Source of the DNA: Bordetella parapertussis
GTDB taxonomy: Bacteria > Pseudomonadota > Gammaproteobacteria > Burkholderiales > SG8-39
Direction of reading: 5' to 3'
Assembly (NCBI GenBank): GCA_945897475.1
Contig: CAMDFL010000007.1
Location: 1-50,934, forward strand
Length of the DNA: 50,934 nucleotides
Below, in pieces: positions 34,298 to 43,415 of the stretch (its first letter is position 1; each line of letters begins with the position of its first letter). The translations under genes were made by a program, and so were the position numbers. The notes beneath the pieces were generated by a model that was given only the letters and a program-made list of their open reading frames with translations, was not told the DNA's origin and did no database searches.

Positions 34298-35389
34298 GGC
34301 AAGCCATCCTATCCCGATCTGCGCGACCACATCGGGAATCTGAGAAAAAGGGGATTGCTTCGAACCATCGACATCCCCATCAACAAGGACACCGAAATGC
34401 ACCCCCTGGTGCGTTGGCAATATCGCGGCGGCGTTGCGGAAAAAGATCGGGCGGCGTTTCTATTTACCAATGTTCATGGCCAGGACGGCAGAAAGTACGC
34501 TATGCCGGTCATCGTGGGCGCGATGGCGGCAAGCGCCGAGGTCTATGCCACCGGCCTGGGTTGCAAGCGCGAGGAGATCGCCGATTTGTGGGCACGCGCG
34601 ATGGCCAATCCCATCGCCCCCAAAGTCGTTAAAAAGGCGCCCTGCCAGGAAGTGATAATTGAAGGAAAAGACCTGAAGAAAGCGCGATTTGGCGTGGATG
34701 CATTCCCCATTCCTATATCAACTTCGGGCTATGACAATGCCCTATATCACCATGTCGTTCTACGCCACCATAACTGCTACATGGACGTGACCTGCATCAC
34801 GCGGCGAAAAGATGCGATCTTCATGAACTACATCAACCAGCTCGCGCCCTCGGAATCGAGTGTGCGCTCGCGGGTGACCAAGGAGGGCTTGTATCTAAAG
34901 GAATTGAAGGCGATGCAGATCGGCGTGTTCGCGTTATCCGATGACATCGATCCGGAGAACCTCGACGCGGTAATGTGGTCCATGGCATTTCGCTTCAAGC
35001 CGCATCTGGATCTCAAGGTCCATGAAAACTGGGCGGCGGGACACGGCCCCCGCGACATCGTTCGCGGTGACGCGGATTCGGCGCTGCTCATCAACGCCGT
35101 GCTCAAACACGACATGGCGCCGGTGGCCTTGCCCAAACGCGAATACATGGAGCGTGCCCGCGAAATCTGGGAGAAGGAACTGGGCTGGGCACCGCTCAAA
35201 CCCGAGACGCCGTGGTTCGGCTATTCGCTGGGCGCCTGGACCGAACAATTGGAGAGGGAGGCTATGCGCGCCGTAAAAGGCGATCAATGGGAAACCGGTC
35301 GGATCGCCGCGAAGCGCAGGCGAAAAGACATCGCCATGAATACCGAGGTGCGGTTCGTTGACGACAGCGATTCGCAGAACGCAGATTAA
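34298..35389 (+). pseudogene. UbiD-family decarboxylase relic with internal deletions
   Basis: UbiD enzymes use prenylated FMN to (de)carboxylate aromatic and unsaturated acids and are about 450-500 residues long. Here similarity begins at YPDLRDHIGNL, just after an in-frame TAA and with no ATG; the first usable codon in the longest frame is TTG 34355. Family segments INKDTEMHPLVRWQYRGG, CQEVIIEGKDL, YMDVTCITRRKDAIF, SDDIDPENLDAVMWSMAFR and ETPWFGYSLGAW are present. The prFMN-binding core expected between YDNALYHH and HNCYMDV, and about 50-65 residues expected between LYLKEL and KAMQIGVF, are missing without breaking the frame. It is probably non-functional. The deletion sizes are from memory of the family. 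Confidence 0.65.
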
Positions 35390-35400
35390 GAACGCAGCTC

Positions 35401-35466
35401 TGAAAGACTAAGAACACTAATTTGAAAGACTAAGAACACTAATCTGAAAGACTAAGAACACCAATC
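35401..35466. repeat. 22-bp tandem repeat x3 after the UbiD relic
   Basis: Units 35401-35422, 35423-35444 and 35445-35466, each TGAAAGACTAAGAACAC followed by T/C-AATY, differ at two or three positions only. A degenerate unit (TTAAGAACGCAGCTC) joins the array to the preceding stop codon. Confidence 0.93.
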
Positions 35467-35609
35467 TGACAGCCGCGAACGCTTGATTCCAATCCCGGAC
35501 CTAGGGCGGCGAACCCAGGCAGCCCCCAATCAGCGTGTTTTCCTGTGTTTCGGGACCAAAAGGGCAGTCAGAGCGAGTACAATGCCGCGCCTCCCAAACC
35601 GTTTGGATT

Positions 35610-35680
35610 CCCGCAGTCATACCCGCAGTCTTACTTGGGCATCGCCGCTCTAGAAGCAATCGGTGCTAGCAATCAGTGCT
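35610..35680. repeat. 12-bp and 13-bp duplications in the fusA leader
   Basis: CCCGCAGTCATA/CCCGCAGTCTTA (35610-35633) and AGCAATCGGTGCT/AGCAATCAGTGCT (35655-35680), with further CCCGCAGTACG at 35719. They lie 90-160 bases upstream of the EF-G start. Confidence 0.85.
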
Positions 35681-35769
35681 GCGCCCCTCTAGTTTGTAAT
35701 GCCCGCCCACACTCTACCCGCAGTACGCCGCGGGTCATCGTCAGCAATTGTCTTGAAGAAGGTATCACC

Positions 35770-37899
35770 ATGGCACGCAAAAAGCCCCTCAACCTGTACC
35801 GCAACATCGGCATCATCGCCCACATCGACGCCGGCAAGACAACCACGACCGAGCGAGTGCTCTACTACACCGGCAAGAAGCACCAGATTATCGAGGTGCA
35901 CGACACCAAGGACGGCAAGGGCAGCACCACCACCGACTACCTGGAGCAGGAAAGGAAACGCGGCATAACGATTCAGAGCGCCGCAGTATCCACCGAGTGG
36001 AAGGGCTACCAGGTCAACGTCATCGACACCCCTGGGCACGTCGACTTCACCATTGAGGTAAATCGGTCCTTGCGTGTGCTGGACGGCGCCGTAGTGGTTT
36101 TCGACGGTGTTGCCGGTGTTGAGCCGCAGACCGAAACCAACTGGCGACTGGCCAACCAATATAACGTGCCGCGCCTGTGCTACATCAACAAAATGGATCG
36201 CATGGGCGCTAACTTCGCCCACTGCTTGAAGGGCATTAAGGAGCGCCTGGGCGCCGAAGTCGTGTTGTGCCACATCCCACTGGGCAGCGATACCGAGTTC
36301 ACCGGCATGGCCGACCTGGTCGCGAACGTGGCCTACGTCTGGAGCTCCGATGATAAAGATGCCGAATGGGAAACCGTTCCTCTGGACACCCTGCGAGCTC
36401 GCTTTAATTTTACCGCCACCCGCGACAATGACTGGATCGACCAGATCCCCGCGCTCAGAAAGGAAATGCTGGAGACCGCGTTGGCGCTGGATGACGATGC
36501 TTTCATGCAATTCGTCGAACACGAGACCTTCGATCTCGCGGTGCTCAAAGCATGCATCCGCAAAGGTTCGGTCACAGGAAAGCTCGTTCCAGTGCTATGC
36601 GGTTCCTCCTTCAAGAACAAGGGCGTTCAGCAATTGCTGGATGCCGTCATCGATTACATGCCCTTCCCAGGGGAAAACGGCGGCATCTCCATGGTCGACC
36701 CCGATGGCAAAATCATCGGCGTTCAGGAAGTTACCGACGACGCGCCGGCACGTGCCCTGGCCTTCAAGGTCATCAACGACCAGTTCGGCACGCTCACTTT
36801 CGCACGCGTGTATTCAGGCGTCATCAAGAAGGGCGACACCCTGTACAACGTGACGCGCGACAAGAAAGAGCGCATCGGCCGCATCGTTGAAGTGCAGGCC
36901 AACGTTACCAAAGACGTCGACGAAGTTCGCGCCGGGGACATCTGCGCCTTCGTGTCGATGAAGGACACCGAAACCGGCGACACACTGTCCGATCCGGATC
37001 ATCAAGCGCTACTGGAACGCATGCGCTTCCCCGACCCGGTCATCAGCGTGTCGGTGGAACCCAAGACGCGCGCCGACATCGACAAAATGTCCACCGCGCT
37101 CTACAAGATGGTCAAGGCCGACCCGTCCTTGCGCTTGAACGTCGACCAGGAAACCGGTCAGACGCTGCTGCGCGGCATGGGCGAACTTCACCTAGAGGTG
37201 ACCATCGATCGCATGCGCACAGAGCTGGGCGTTGAGGCCAATATGGGCAAGCCGAAAGTGAGCTTCCGCGAAGCCTTCGGCGCACCTGTGGAACTGGTCT
37301 ACACACACAAGAAGCAGTCTGGCGGATCGGGACAATACGCTGAAGTGAAAATGATCTTCGAACCACTGCCTGCCGGCACTGGCATCGAGTGGTCGGACGA
37401 GATCTCCGGCGGGCGCATCCCGCGTGAATTCATCCCATCGGTAGAATTCGCGATACGCACCGAGAGCAAGAAGGGCCAGATCGCCGGTTACGAAGTAGTC
37501 GATTTCAAGGCGCGCCTGATCGACGGCAAGTATCACGATGTCGACTCCTCTGCGCTGGCTTTCGAAATTGCCGGAAGAGCCTGCTTTCGCGAGGCCCACA
37601 GAGGAAGTAAGCCTAAGCTGCTTGAGCCGATCATGCGTATCGAAGTGGTGACCGAATCGGAATACCTGGGCGACATCATCGGCGACATCAACCGTCGCCG
37701 CGGCCAAGTCACCGACCAGGGCCAGAAAGGCCCACAAGCCACGGTACAAGGCACCGTGCCGCTGGCTGAAATGTTCGGCTACATCAACTTCCTGCGCTCA
37801 ACCACCAGCGGTCGCGGCACCTTCACCATGGAGTTTGCCCACTACGCCGAAGTACCTGCGGGTCTGGTCGACAAGCTGATGGAGAAAGAAGAGAAGTAA
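35770..37899 (+). CDS. fusA: Elongation factor G, isolated divergent copy
   Basis: A 709-residue translational GTPase that drives ribosomal translocation and, with RRF, recycling. G1 AHIDAGKT lies at residues 17-24, followed by RGITI (switch I), DTPGH and NKMD. All five EF-G domains are present to the C-terminal [17 protein letters not shown]. The switch I region reads [24 protein letters not shown], longer than the EVHDGAATMDWMEQEQERG of the usual betaproteobacterial protein. No rpsL, rpsG or tuf adjoins it, so it is probably a second EF-G, perhaps acquired. ATG 35770 with GAAGG upstream is chosen; the upstream extension is repeat-derived. A strong terminator follows. Confidence 0.93.
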   Translation: MARKKPLNLYRNIGIIAHIDAGKTTTTERVLYYTGKKHQIIEVHDTKDGKGSTTTDYLEQERKRGITIQSAAVSTEWKGYQVNVIDTPGHVDFTIEVNRSLRVLDGAVVVFDGVAGVEPQTETNWRLANQYNVPRLCYINKMDRMGANFAHCLKGIKERLGAEVVLCHIPLGSDTEFTGMADLVANVAYVWSSDDKDAEWETVPLDTLRARFNFTATRDNDWIDQIPALRKEMLETALALDDDAFMQFVEHETFDLAVLKACIRKGSVTGKLVPVLCGSSFKNKGVQQLLDAVIDYMPFPGENGGISMVDPDGKIIGVQEVTDDAPARALAFKVINDQFGTLTFARVYSGVIKKGDTLYNVTRDKKERIGRIVEVQANVTKDVDEVRAGDICAFVSMKDTETGDTLSDPDHQALLERMRFPDPVISVSVEPKTRADIDKMSTALYKMVKADPSLRLNVDQETGQTLLRGMGELHLEVTIDRMRTELGVEANMGKPKVSFREAFGAPVELVYTHKKQSGGSGQYAEVKMIFEPLPAGTGIEWSDEISGGRIPREFIPSVEFAIRTESKKGQIAGYEVVDFKARLIDGKYHDVDSSALAFEIAGRACFREAHRGSKPKLLEPIMRIEVVTESEYLGDIIGDINRRRGQVTDQGQKGPQATVQGTVPLAEMFGYINFLRSTTSGRGTFTMEFAHYAEVPAGLVDKLMEKEEK

Positions 37900-37961
37900 G
37901 GAAGTGAGGAAGTGAGGAAGTAAAATCGCGCAACACGCGAAAGTCGCGCAACACACGGTTC
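37893..37961. repeat. 8-bp x4 and 18-bp x2 tandem repeats at the fusA stop
   Basis: GAAGTAAG, GAAGTGAG, GAAGTGAG, GAAGTAAA (37893-37924) begin with the fusA stop codon (TAA 37897-37899) and carry a stop-like triplet in each unit. Then TCGCGCAACACGCGAAAG (37926-37943) is followed by TCGCGCAACACACGGTTC (37944-37961). Confidence 0.9.
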
Positions 37962-37967
37962 GTAACA

Positions 37968-37995
37968 AAGGCCAGGGAAGACCCTGGCCTTTTTC
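37968..37995 (+). terminator. Rho-independent terminator of fusA
   Basis: AAGGCCAGGG-AAGA-CCCTGGCCTT followed by TTTTC: a perfect 10-bp stem, GC-rich, with a U-run, 70 bases past the stop codon. Confidence 0.95.
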
Positions 37996-38064
37996 ATTGC
38001 CTCCCCCGTCTTGGCAATTTTCAGCTCGCCACAATCCGCCGTCCTCGCGCGTAGAATCAGCGCC

Positions 38065-38616
38065 ATGCCTGCCAGAACTGCTTTTATTGCACTGTTGTTG
38101 AGCGCCCTGACCGGCGCCGTTGCGCCGTCGGCCAACGCGCAGACCTGGCCCATAAAGCCGTTGCGCATTCTCATCTCCTCGGCACCCGGCGCAACCAGCG
38201 ACACGGTGAGTCGCGGCTTGGCCGAGCATCTGGCAAAGTCGCTGGGGCAACCGGTAATCGTTGACAACCGTGTCGGCGCGGACGGCATCATTGGCATGGA
38301 GGCCTGTGCCAAGGCAGCCCCTGACGGTTACACGCTGTGCGCCACCACCAGCAATGTGATGATCTGGAACATGGTGCTGCGCCAGAGGCTGCCCTACGAC
38401 ACGCTGCGCGATTTCGCGCCAGTGATGCACGGCGGGTTTTTCGACAGCGCCCTGATCGCGATCAACACCGCCGCCCCGCACATCCGCACAGGCAAGTTAA
38501 AAGCTCTGGCGGTGACATCAAACCGCCGCGTGGACTGGTTGCCAAACGTTCCCACCTTCGAGGAGGAAGAGATCAACATATCCGGGCCCAGCTCAAGGCC
38601 GTGGCCGAACTGGTGA
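38065..38616 (+). pseudogene. Broken Bug/TctC receptor
   Basis: It begins as a normal receptor: MPARTAFIALLLSAL signal peptide, cleavage near ANAQ, TWPIKPLRILISSAPG, VDNRVGADGIIGMEACAK, LPYDTLRDFAPVMHGG. Then about 80-90 residues of the ligand-binding core are missing, and the frame resumes at AAPHIRTGKLKALAVTSNRR. After VPTFEEE it leaves the family and stops at 184 residues against the usual ~320; the +1 frame continues a little further (IRAQLKAVAELVNYLSLKPD). Deletion plus frameshift make it a pseudogene, although a truncated secreted protein could be produced. Confidence 0.8.
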
Positions 38617-38654
38617 ACTATCTCAGTCTCAAGCCCGATTGAAGGTCCCCTGTT

Positions 38655-38776
38655 AACGATCGCGATAAGCGATCGCGAGTACGATGGCAAATGCGAGAGC
38701 GGGTGGGAGAGCGGGTGTGAAATTCGGCAATAACCCGCCTGAAAAATATCGACGTAGATAGATCCCACCGTAGATA
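38655..38776. repeat. Several 12-13-bp duplications upstream of the flavoreductase gene
   Basis: ACGATCGCGATA/AGCGATCGCGAG (38656-38679), GAGAGCGGGTGG/GAGAGCGGGTGT (38695-38718) and CGTAGATAGA...CGTAGATAAT near 38752-38776, all between the receptor pseudogene and ATG 38801. Confidence 0.75.
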
Positions 38777-38800
38777 ATGAAATGATTTTGGAGGACACAA

Positions 38801-39844
38801 ATGGCGTATCAGGTCACACTGAAACCCAGCGGGCACACCTTCCAGGTTGAAGAAGGCAGGCGCATACTCGACGCGGGGCTCGAGGCCGGAATTGCCATGC
38901 CCTATAGCTGCCGCGCCGGAACCTGCCGCACCTGCCGCGGAAAAATCATCGAGGGCGAGGTCGGTTACGGCACCAATATGTTGAGTGACGCCTACCTGCC
39001 GCCGGAGCACCGGGCGATGGGCCTCGCCCTGCTGTGTTCGGCAGTGGCGAAAAGCGACCTTGTCATCGAATTGAAGGAACTGTCGCTTGTTGGCGTCAAA
39101 CCCAGATTGGTTCCCTGCCGGGTCAAGCAACTGCAAAAGCCCGTCGCCGACGTTGCAATCCTGGACGTCAAACTGCCGATGAATGAGAATTTCATGTATT
39201 CGCCCGGCCAGTACATCGACTTTATTTTGAAGGATGGCAAGCGCCGCAGCTATTCGATTGCAACCGCGCCAAGTGTCGAGGGGGTGCCCGATCTGCAGCT
39301 GCACATCCGCCACACGCCGGGCGGCGCATTTACCGATTATGTTTTTAACGGACTCAAGGAGCGCGAAGTGTTGCGCTTCGAGGGGCCGCTGGGCACGTTC
39401 TACCTGCGTGAAGACAGCGAAAAACCGATCATCCTGCTCGCCAGCGGCACCGGTTTTGCGCCCATTAAATCCATCATCGAGTATGCGCTGCGCAGCAAAA
39501 CCAAGCGACCAATAACGCTTTATTGGGGATGCCGCACCAAAGCCGACTTGTACATGCTCGATTTACCGCGGCAGTGGGCCGAGGAGAACCCCGCTTTCAA
39601 ATTTATCCCGGTTCTATCCGACGCCATTCCCGCCGACGCCTGGAGCGGCCGTACCGGCCTCGTGCATCGCGCCGTCATGCAGGATTTCCCGGATCAGAGC
39701 GGCTACCAGGTCTATGCCTGCGGTGTACCGGTCATGGTTGACGCGGCGCGAAACGACTTCATCGAAAAATGCGGATTACCGGAAGACGAATTTTTTGCCG
39801 ATTCATTTTTGACCGAGGCCGACAAGGCCGGCGCGCCCGCTTGA
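38801..39844 (+). CDS. 2Fe-2S/FAD electron-transfer reductase (AscD/E3-like)
   Basis: A 347-residue one-piece oxygenase-type reductase. The N-terminal plant-type [2Fe-2S] ferredoxin domain has Cys37, Cys42, Cys45 and Cys79 (YSCRAGTCRTC...LLC). It is followed by an FAD domain (RRSYSIATAPS) and an NAD(P)H domain (ILLASGTGFAPIKSIIEYAL; YACGVPVMVDAA). It resembles CDP-6-deoxy-glucoseen reductase and benzoate/phenol oxygenase reductases and passes electrons from NAD(P)H to a partner oxygenase or dehydratase. No oxygenase subunit is adjacent; the VOC protein gene follows 150 bases later. GGAGG precedes the ATG. Confidence 0.93.
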   Translation: MAYQVTLKPSGHTFQVEEGRRILDAGLEAGIAMPYSCRAGTCRTCRGKIIEGEVGYGTNMLSDAYLPPEHRAMGLALLCSAVAKSDLVIELKELSLVGVKPRLVPCRVKQLQKPVADVAILDVKLPMNENFMYSPGQYIDFILKDGKRRSYSIATAPSVEGVPDLQLHIRHTPGGAFTDYVFNGLKEREVLRFEGPLGTFYLREDSEKPIILLASGTGFAPIKSIIEYALRSKTKRPITLYWGCRTKADLYMLDLPRQWAEENPAFKFIPVLSDAIPADAWSGRTGLVHRAVMQDFPDQSGYQVYACGVPVMVDAARNDFIEKCGLPEDEFFADSFLTEADKAGAPA

Positions 39845-39870
39845 TAGCGAGTCGGCGCCAAGCCATTTTT

Positions 39871-39977
39871 ATAATTGCATCAGCAACTTAATAACCGCAT
39901 AAGCAATCTAAGCAGAGGTAGCCGGAAGCAATTAGGGTGTTATTTAGGCCACCCTTCTAAAGTGCATTAACAACCTA
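39871..39977. repeat. Three 20-bp units leading into the VOC gene's ribosome site
   Basis: ATAATTGCATCAGCAACTTA (39871-39890), ATAACCGCATAAGCAATCTA (39891-39910) and TAAAGTGCATTAACAACCTA (39958-39977). The third copy runs directly into AAGGAGATATCG before ATG 39991; the second is followed by AGCAGAGG, a decayed version of the same site. Confidence 0.85.
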
Positions 39978-39990
39978 AGGAGATATCGAA

Positions 39991-40515
39991 ATGCAGATCA
40001 CCGATGCAGCGTTCGAACCAAACAACAAGAGTTCCGTGGTCAAGCCTTATGTGATGTCGCACGGCACCATGGAATGCTACAGCCTGAAAGAATCGCGCAA
40101 ATTTTACGAAGATTTTCTCGGCATGGAATGCGTGCGCCACGCCAAACCTGCGATGGCGGTGCGTTGCGGCCTGAAGTTCCATATCGTGTGCGTTGAAGTC
40201 GGCGCTGCGGTCCACCCCTGCAACGTACTCAATCATTGGGGCGTGGACGTGGGCAGCCGCGAGGAAGTCGATCGCGTGCATCGCGATGCCCGTACCAATC
40301 AGGAAAAATTCAAGATTAAACAGGTGCTCGATGTGGTGGATCAGCACGGGGTGTATTCGTTCTACCTGGAAGACCTAGACCACAACTGGTGGGAAATCCA
40401 GCATTACGATGGCTTCCAGCACGATGACATGTACGATTTCGGCGACCGATTTTCGATGGACGAAGATTCCGATCTACATAATCTGAAAGAGCTGGATATT
40501 CAGTCCTCCAAGTAG
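39991..40515 (+). CDS. VOC-superfamily (glyoxalase/extradiol dioxygenase-like) protein
   Basis: A 174-residue metalloprotein of the vicinal oxygen chelate fold. MSHGTMECYSLKESRKFYEDFLGM is the first beta-alpha-beta-beta unit; its histidine and YSFYLEDLDHNWWEIQHY, with the terminal metal-binding glutamate, are typical. The single-domain length fits glyoxalase, fosfomycin-resistance or small dioxygenase relatives. The strong AAGGAG and position after the Fe-S flavoreductase suggest co-expression in an oxygenation pathway, but the reaction is unknown. Its stop codon is tandemly duplicated. Confidence 0.88.
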   Translation: MQITDAAFEPNNKSSVVKPYVMSHGTMECYSLKESRKFYEDFLGMECVRHAKPAMAVRCGLKFHIVCVEVGAAVHPCNVLNHWGVDVGSREEVDRVHRDARTNQEKFKIKQVLDVVDQHGVYSFYLEDLDHNWWEIQHYDGFQHDDMYDFGDRFSMDEDSDLHNLKELDIQSSK

Positions 40516-40546
40516 TCAGCTCAATGGAATAATCAGCTCACAGGCG
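40513..40546. repeat. 17-bp duplication of the VOC gene's stop region
   Basis: TAGTCAGCTCAATGGAA (40513-40529, starting with the gene's TAG stop) followed by TAATCAGCTCACAGGCG (40530-40546). Confidence 0.8.
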
Positions 40547-40637
40547 TATTGCCGCGGCAGTTGGCGAGGACAAAAGTTTGGGTAGGCGGCAAATGATTCT
40601 GCTTTAATGCAGGCAGAGGACTCACCGGAGATATATC

Positions 40638-42641
40638 ATGCCGCTCTCCCGTCACCCGCTCGCTGCAACACTACGCACCACAGACACCGGCAAGATCGTC
40701 ACCCTGCGCGAAGCGGTGCGACTCATTCGCGACGGTGACACTGTCGCAACCAGCGGATTCGTCGGTATCGGCTTTGCCGAAAACGTTGCTCTGGCGCTCG
40801 AAGAACTTTTCCTCGAAAACCGCAATGCCGATCCGCAAGGTCTAGGCAGCCCGCGCAATCTCACCCTGGTCTACGCCGCTGGGCAGGGCGATGGCAAGAA
40901 CCGCGGCCTTAACCACTTCGGCCATGACGGATTGATTGGGCGAGTGATAGGCGGCCACTGGGGGCTGGTGCCGAAATTGCAACAGCTCGCGGTCGCCAAC
41001 CGCATCCAGGCCTATAACCTGCCGCAGGGCGTGATCACGCATCTGTTTCGCGACATCGCTGGGGGAAAACCAGGGACGCTGACACGCATTGGCCTGGGCA
41101 CCTTTGTCGATCCGCGATTCGGCGGCGGAAAATTAAATGAAAAGACCGTTGACGAGCTGGTGCGCCTGATGGAAATCGACGGGGAGGAATATCTTTTCTA
41201 CAAGGCCTTCCCGATCAATGTCGGCATCATTCGCGGCACCACCGCCGACCCGGACGGCAACATCACCATGGAGAAAGAGGCGCTGACACTCGAGGCGCTT
41301 GCCATTGCGACGGCCGCGCACAATTGCGGTGGGGTTGTTATCGCGCAGGTCGAACGCATCGCCGAGCGCGGCACGCTGAACACTCGCCAGGTCAAGATTC
41401 CCGGTATATTGGTCAACTGCGTGGTGGTCGCCGAGAAGCCCGAATACCACATGCAGACTTTCATTGAACAATACAACCCCGCCTTTGCAGGCGAGTTACG
41501 AGTGCCGATGTCGGTGATAGCGACTATGCCCATGAGCGAGCGCAAGATCATCGCCCGCCGCGCCGTGCTAGAGCTACATGCCAACGCAATAGTGAATCTG
41601 GGTATAGGCATGCCCGAAGGCATTGCCTCGATCGCGGCGGAGGAAAAAATCTTCGATCTACTGACCATGACAACCGAGCCCGGAACCATCGGCGGCATTC
41701 CGGCCGGAGGTCTGAATTTCGGCGCCGCCGTCAATACACAGGCGATCATTGACCAGCCAAGCCAGTTCGACTTCTACGATGGAGGCGGCCTGGACATCGC
41801 CTTTCTCGGGCTTGCCCAGGCCGACCGGGAGGGGAATCTCAATGTCTCTAAATTCGGGCCGCGCCTGGCCGGCGCCGGGGGCTTTATCAATATCAGCCAG
41901 AGCGCGCGCAAGGTGGTATTCGTGGGTACTTTTACTGCCGGCAATCTGGAGGTCGCAATCCGCAGCGGCGAGCTTTCAATTCTCTCCGAAGGCCGCACCA
42001 AGAAATTTGTCGATGAAGTAGAGCACCGCACCTTCAGCGGTAGAGAGGCGCTGCGACGCGGCACGGCGGTGCTCTACATCACCGAACGCTGCGTCTTCCG
42101 GCTATGCAAAGAGGGACTCGAATTAATCGAGATCGCGCCGGGAATGGATCTTGATCGCGACATCCTGGCGCATATGACTTTTTTGCCCGTCATGCCTGGC
42201 CCGCCGGCTCTCATGGATGCACGGATATTCAATGATGCCCCGATGAATCTGCGGCCGGGCCTGCTAGAAATACCGTTCGAGGATCGGCTTGCCTTTGACG
42301 CGCAAGCCAATCTGTTTTTTGTGAATTTCGAAGGCCTTGGCGTGCGCGACACAGCCGATATAGCGCTTATTCGCACGGCCATCGAAGAAAAACTGGCGCG
42401 GATAGGGCATAAGGTCTACACCATCATCAACTACGACCGTTTTATGATCGAGGCTGAACTGGTCGATGACTACATCGCGATGGTAAAAGGACTGATGGAC
42501 CGGCATTACATCGACGTCACGCGCTATGCCTCGAGCACCTTCCAGAGGCTCAAGCTTGGCGAGGCATTCGCCAAAGCCCGTGTCGCACCGCATCTGTACG
42601 CGAATGCGATGGAAGCACGCGAGCACCTACGGAAAAATTGA
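40638..42641 (+). CDS. Fused family I CoA-transferase with C-terminal extension
   Basis: A 667-residue protein joining the alpha and beta halves of a glutamate-type CoA-transferase (acetoacetate/propionate CoA-transferase, YdiF type). The alpha half has [23 protein letters not shown]; the beta half has [15 protein letters not shown] and the catalytic glutamate in [10 protein letters not shown] (Glu347), then [13 protein letters not shown]. YdiF and Pct end near residue 530; here about 130 extra residues follow [11 protein letters not shown], including [24 protein letters not shown] and [19 protein letters not shown]. The extension's role is unknown to me. It transfers CoA between short-chain acids. 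GGAG precedes the start. Confidence 0.9.
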   Translation: MPLSRHPLAATLRTTDTGKIVTLREAVRLIRDGDTVATSGFVGIGFAENVALALEELFLENRNADPQGLGSPRNLTLVYAAGQGDGKNRGLNHFGHDGLIGRVIGGHWGLVPKLQQLAVANRIQAYNLPQGVITHLFRDIAGGKPGTLTRIGLGTFVDPRFGGGKLNEKTVDELVRLMEIDGEEYLFYKAFPINVGIIRGTTADPDGNITMEKEALTLEALAIATAAHNCGGVVIAQVERIAERGTLNTRQVKIPGILVNCVVVAEKPEYHMQTFIEQYNPAFAGELRVPMSVIATMPMSERKIIARRAVLELHANAIVNLGIGMPEGIASIAAEEKIFDLLTMTTEPGTIGGIPAGGLNFGAAVNTQAIIDQPSQFDFYDGGGLDIAFLGLAQADREGNLNVSKFGPRLAGAGGFINISQSARKVVFVGTFTAGNLEVAIRSGELSILSEGRTKKFVDEVEHRTFSGREALRRGTAVLYITERCVFRLCKEGLELIEIAPGMDLDRDILAHMTFLPVMPGPPALMDARIFNDAPMNLRPGLLEIPFEDRLAFDAQANLFFVNFEGLGVRDTADIALIRTAIEEKLARIGHKVYTIINYDRFMIEAELVDDYIAMVKGLMDRHYIDVTRYASSTFQRLKLGEAFAKARVAPHLYANAMEAREHLRKN

Positions 42642-42753
42642 TAAATTTCCATGTTGGAATATTTTCGCGGTTTTCATGATGGTTGTTGAACACAAGATTG
42701 AAAACCCGGTGCTCGAACGCCGCATGCGCTTCGCGCATATCCAGGCTTATAAG

Positions 42754-43320
42754 TTAAAACAGGTGGACCAGTGTCGGCCAGAAAATGGCAATGGTGCAAA
42801 AGGAGATCCCGATTAGCCCCAACCCCACCGATATCCACAGCAGCCCCACCACTCCGGTGATGACTTCTGCCGAGGCAAGCACGATCGCGATCTGCACCGC
42901 AGCCGAGGCGATCTCGAAATTGTGGTAGGCGGCGAGCGAGGTGTCGCGCTTTTTTTCCGCGGCCAGGGCGCGTGCCATCAATTCCTTGCGTCCTTCGCCG
43001 GTTTCCGGTTCCGTTTGGTAGCGCGCTTCGTTCTTTTTCCAGTCCGCGATGCGCTTCTCCATAGCTTCCCTCGCCTTCGGATCGGTGACGCTTACCAACT
43101 CGACCTCAAGCTCCTCGGCGGCGGTTTTGAGCACGGTGCCGCGGATGGTCTTGGCCTGAAAGAAGTTCCACAAATTCGCGGCTTCGATGTTGACATTCAA
43201 TACCGTGGTCTGCGCACCCTTACCCATCGTCTCCGATATCGCCAGCACCAGCGCCAGCACCGATATCAACATCGCAATTCCCTTGTTTGAGGGATCGACG
43301 TGCCCGTGTCCACCTGACAT
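42754..43320 (-). CDS. DUF4337-family membrane protein
   Basis: A 188-residue protein with one N-terminal hydrophobic helix (about residues 14-30, IAMLISVLALVLAISET), a long charged helical middle (KAREAMEKRIADWKKNEARYQTEP) and two C-terminal helices. The order matches DUF4337 (QTTVLNVNIEAANLWNFFQAKTIRGT is its core). Its role is unknown; the topology suggests an inner-membrane protein with a large helical soluble domain. It lies downstream of ribE on the same strand, 95 bases away, and may share its transcript. Confidence 0.85.
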   Translation of the reverse strand: MSGGHGHVDPSNKGIAMLISVLALVLAISETMGKGAQTTVLNVNIEAANLWNFFQAKTIRGTVLKTAAEELEVELVSVTDPKAREAMEKRIADWKKNEARYQTEPETGEGRKELMARALAAEKKRDTSLAAYHNFEIASAAVQIAIVLASAEVITGVVGLLWISVGLGLIGISFCTIAIFWPTLVHLF

Positions 43321-43415
43321 ATGCGTCTCCTGTAGTTAAACGGAAAAAAGGGCGCTATTCTCGCTTAAATTTTTTTCAGAGGAAAAATGCCATACAGAGC
43401 GCCAAGCCGGACGTA

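Noticed and set aside
35401..35466. Possible CRISPR array
   Set aside because: The 22-bp units are directly adjacent with no spacers and no cas genes occur in the window; the same applies to the other tandem arrays.
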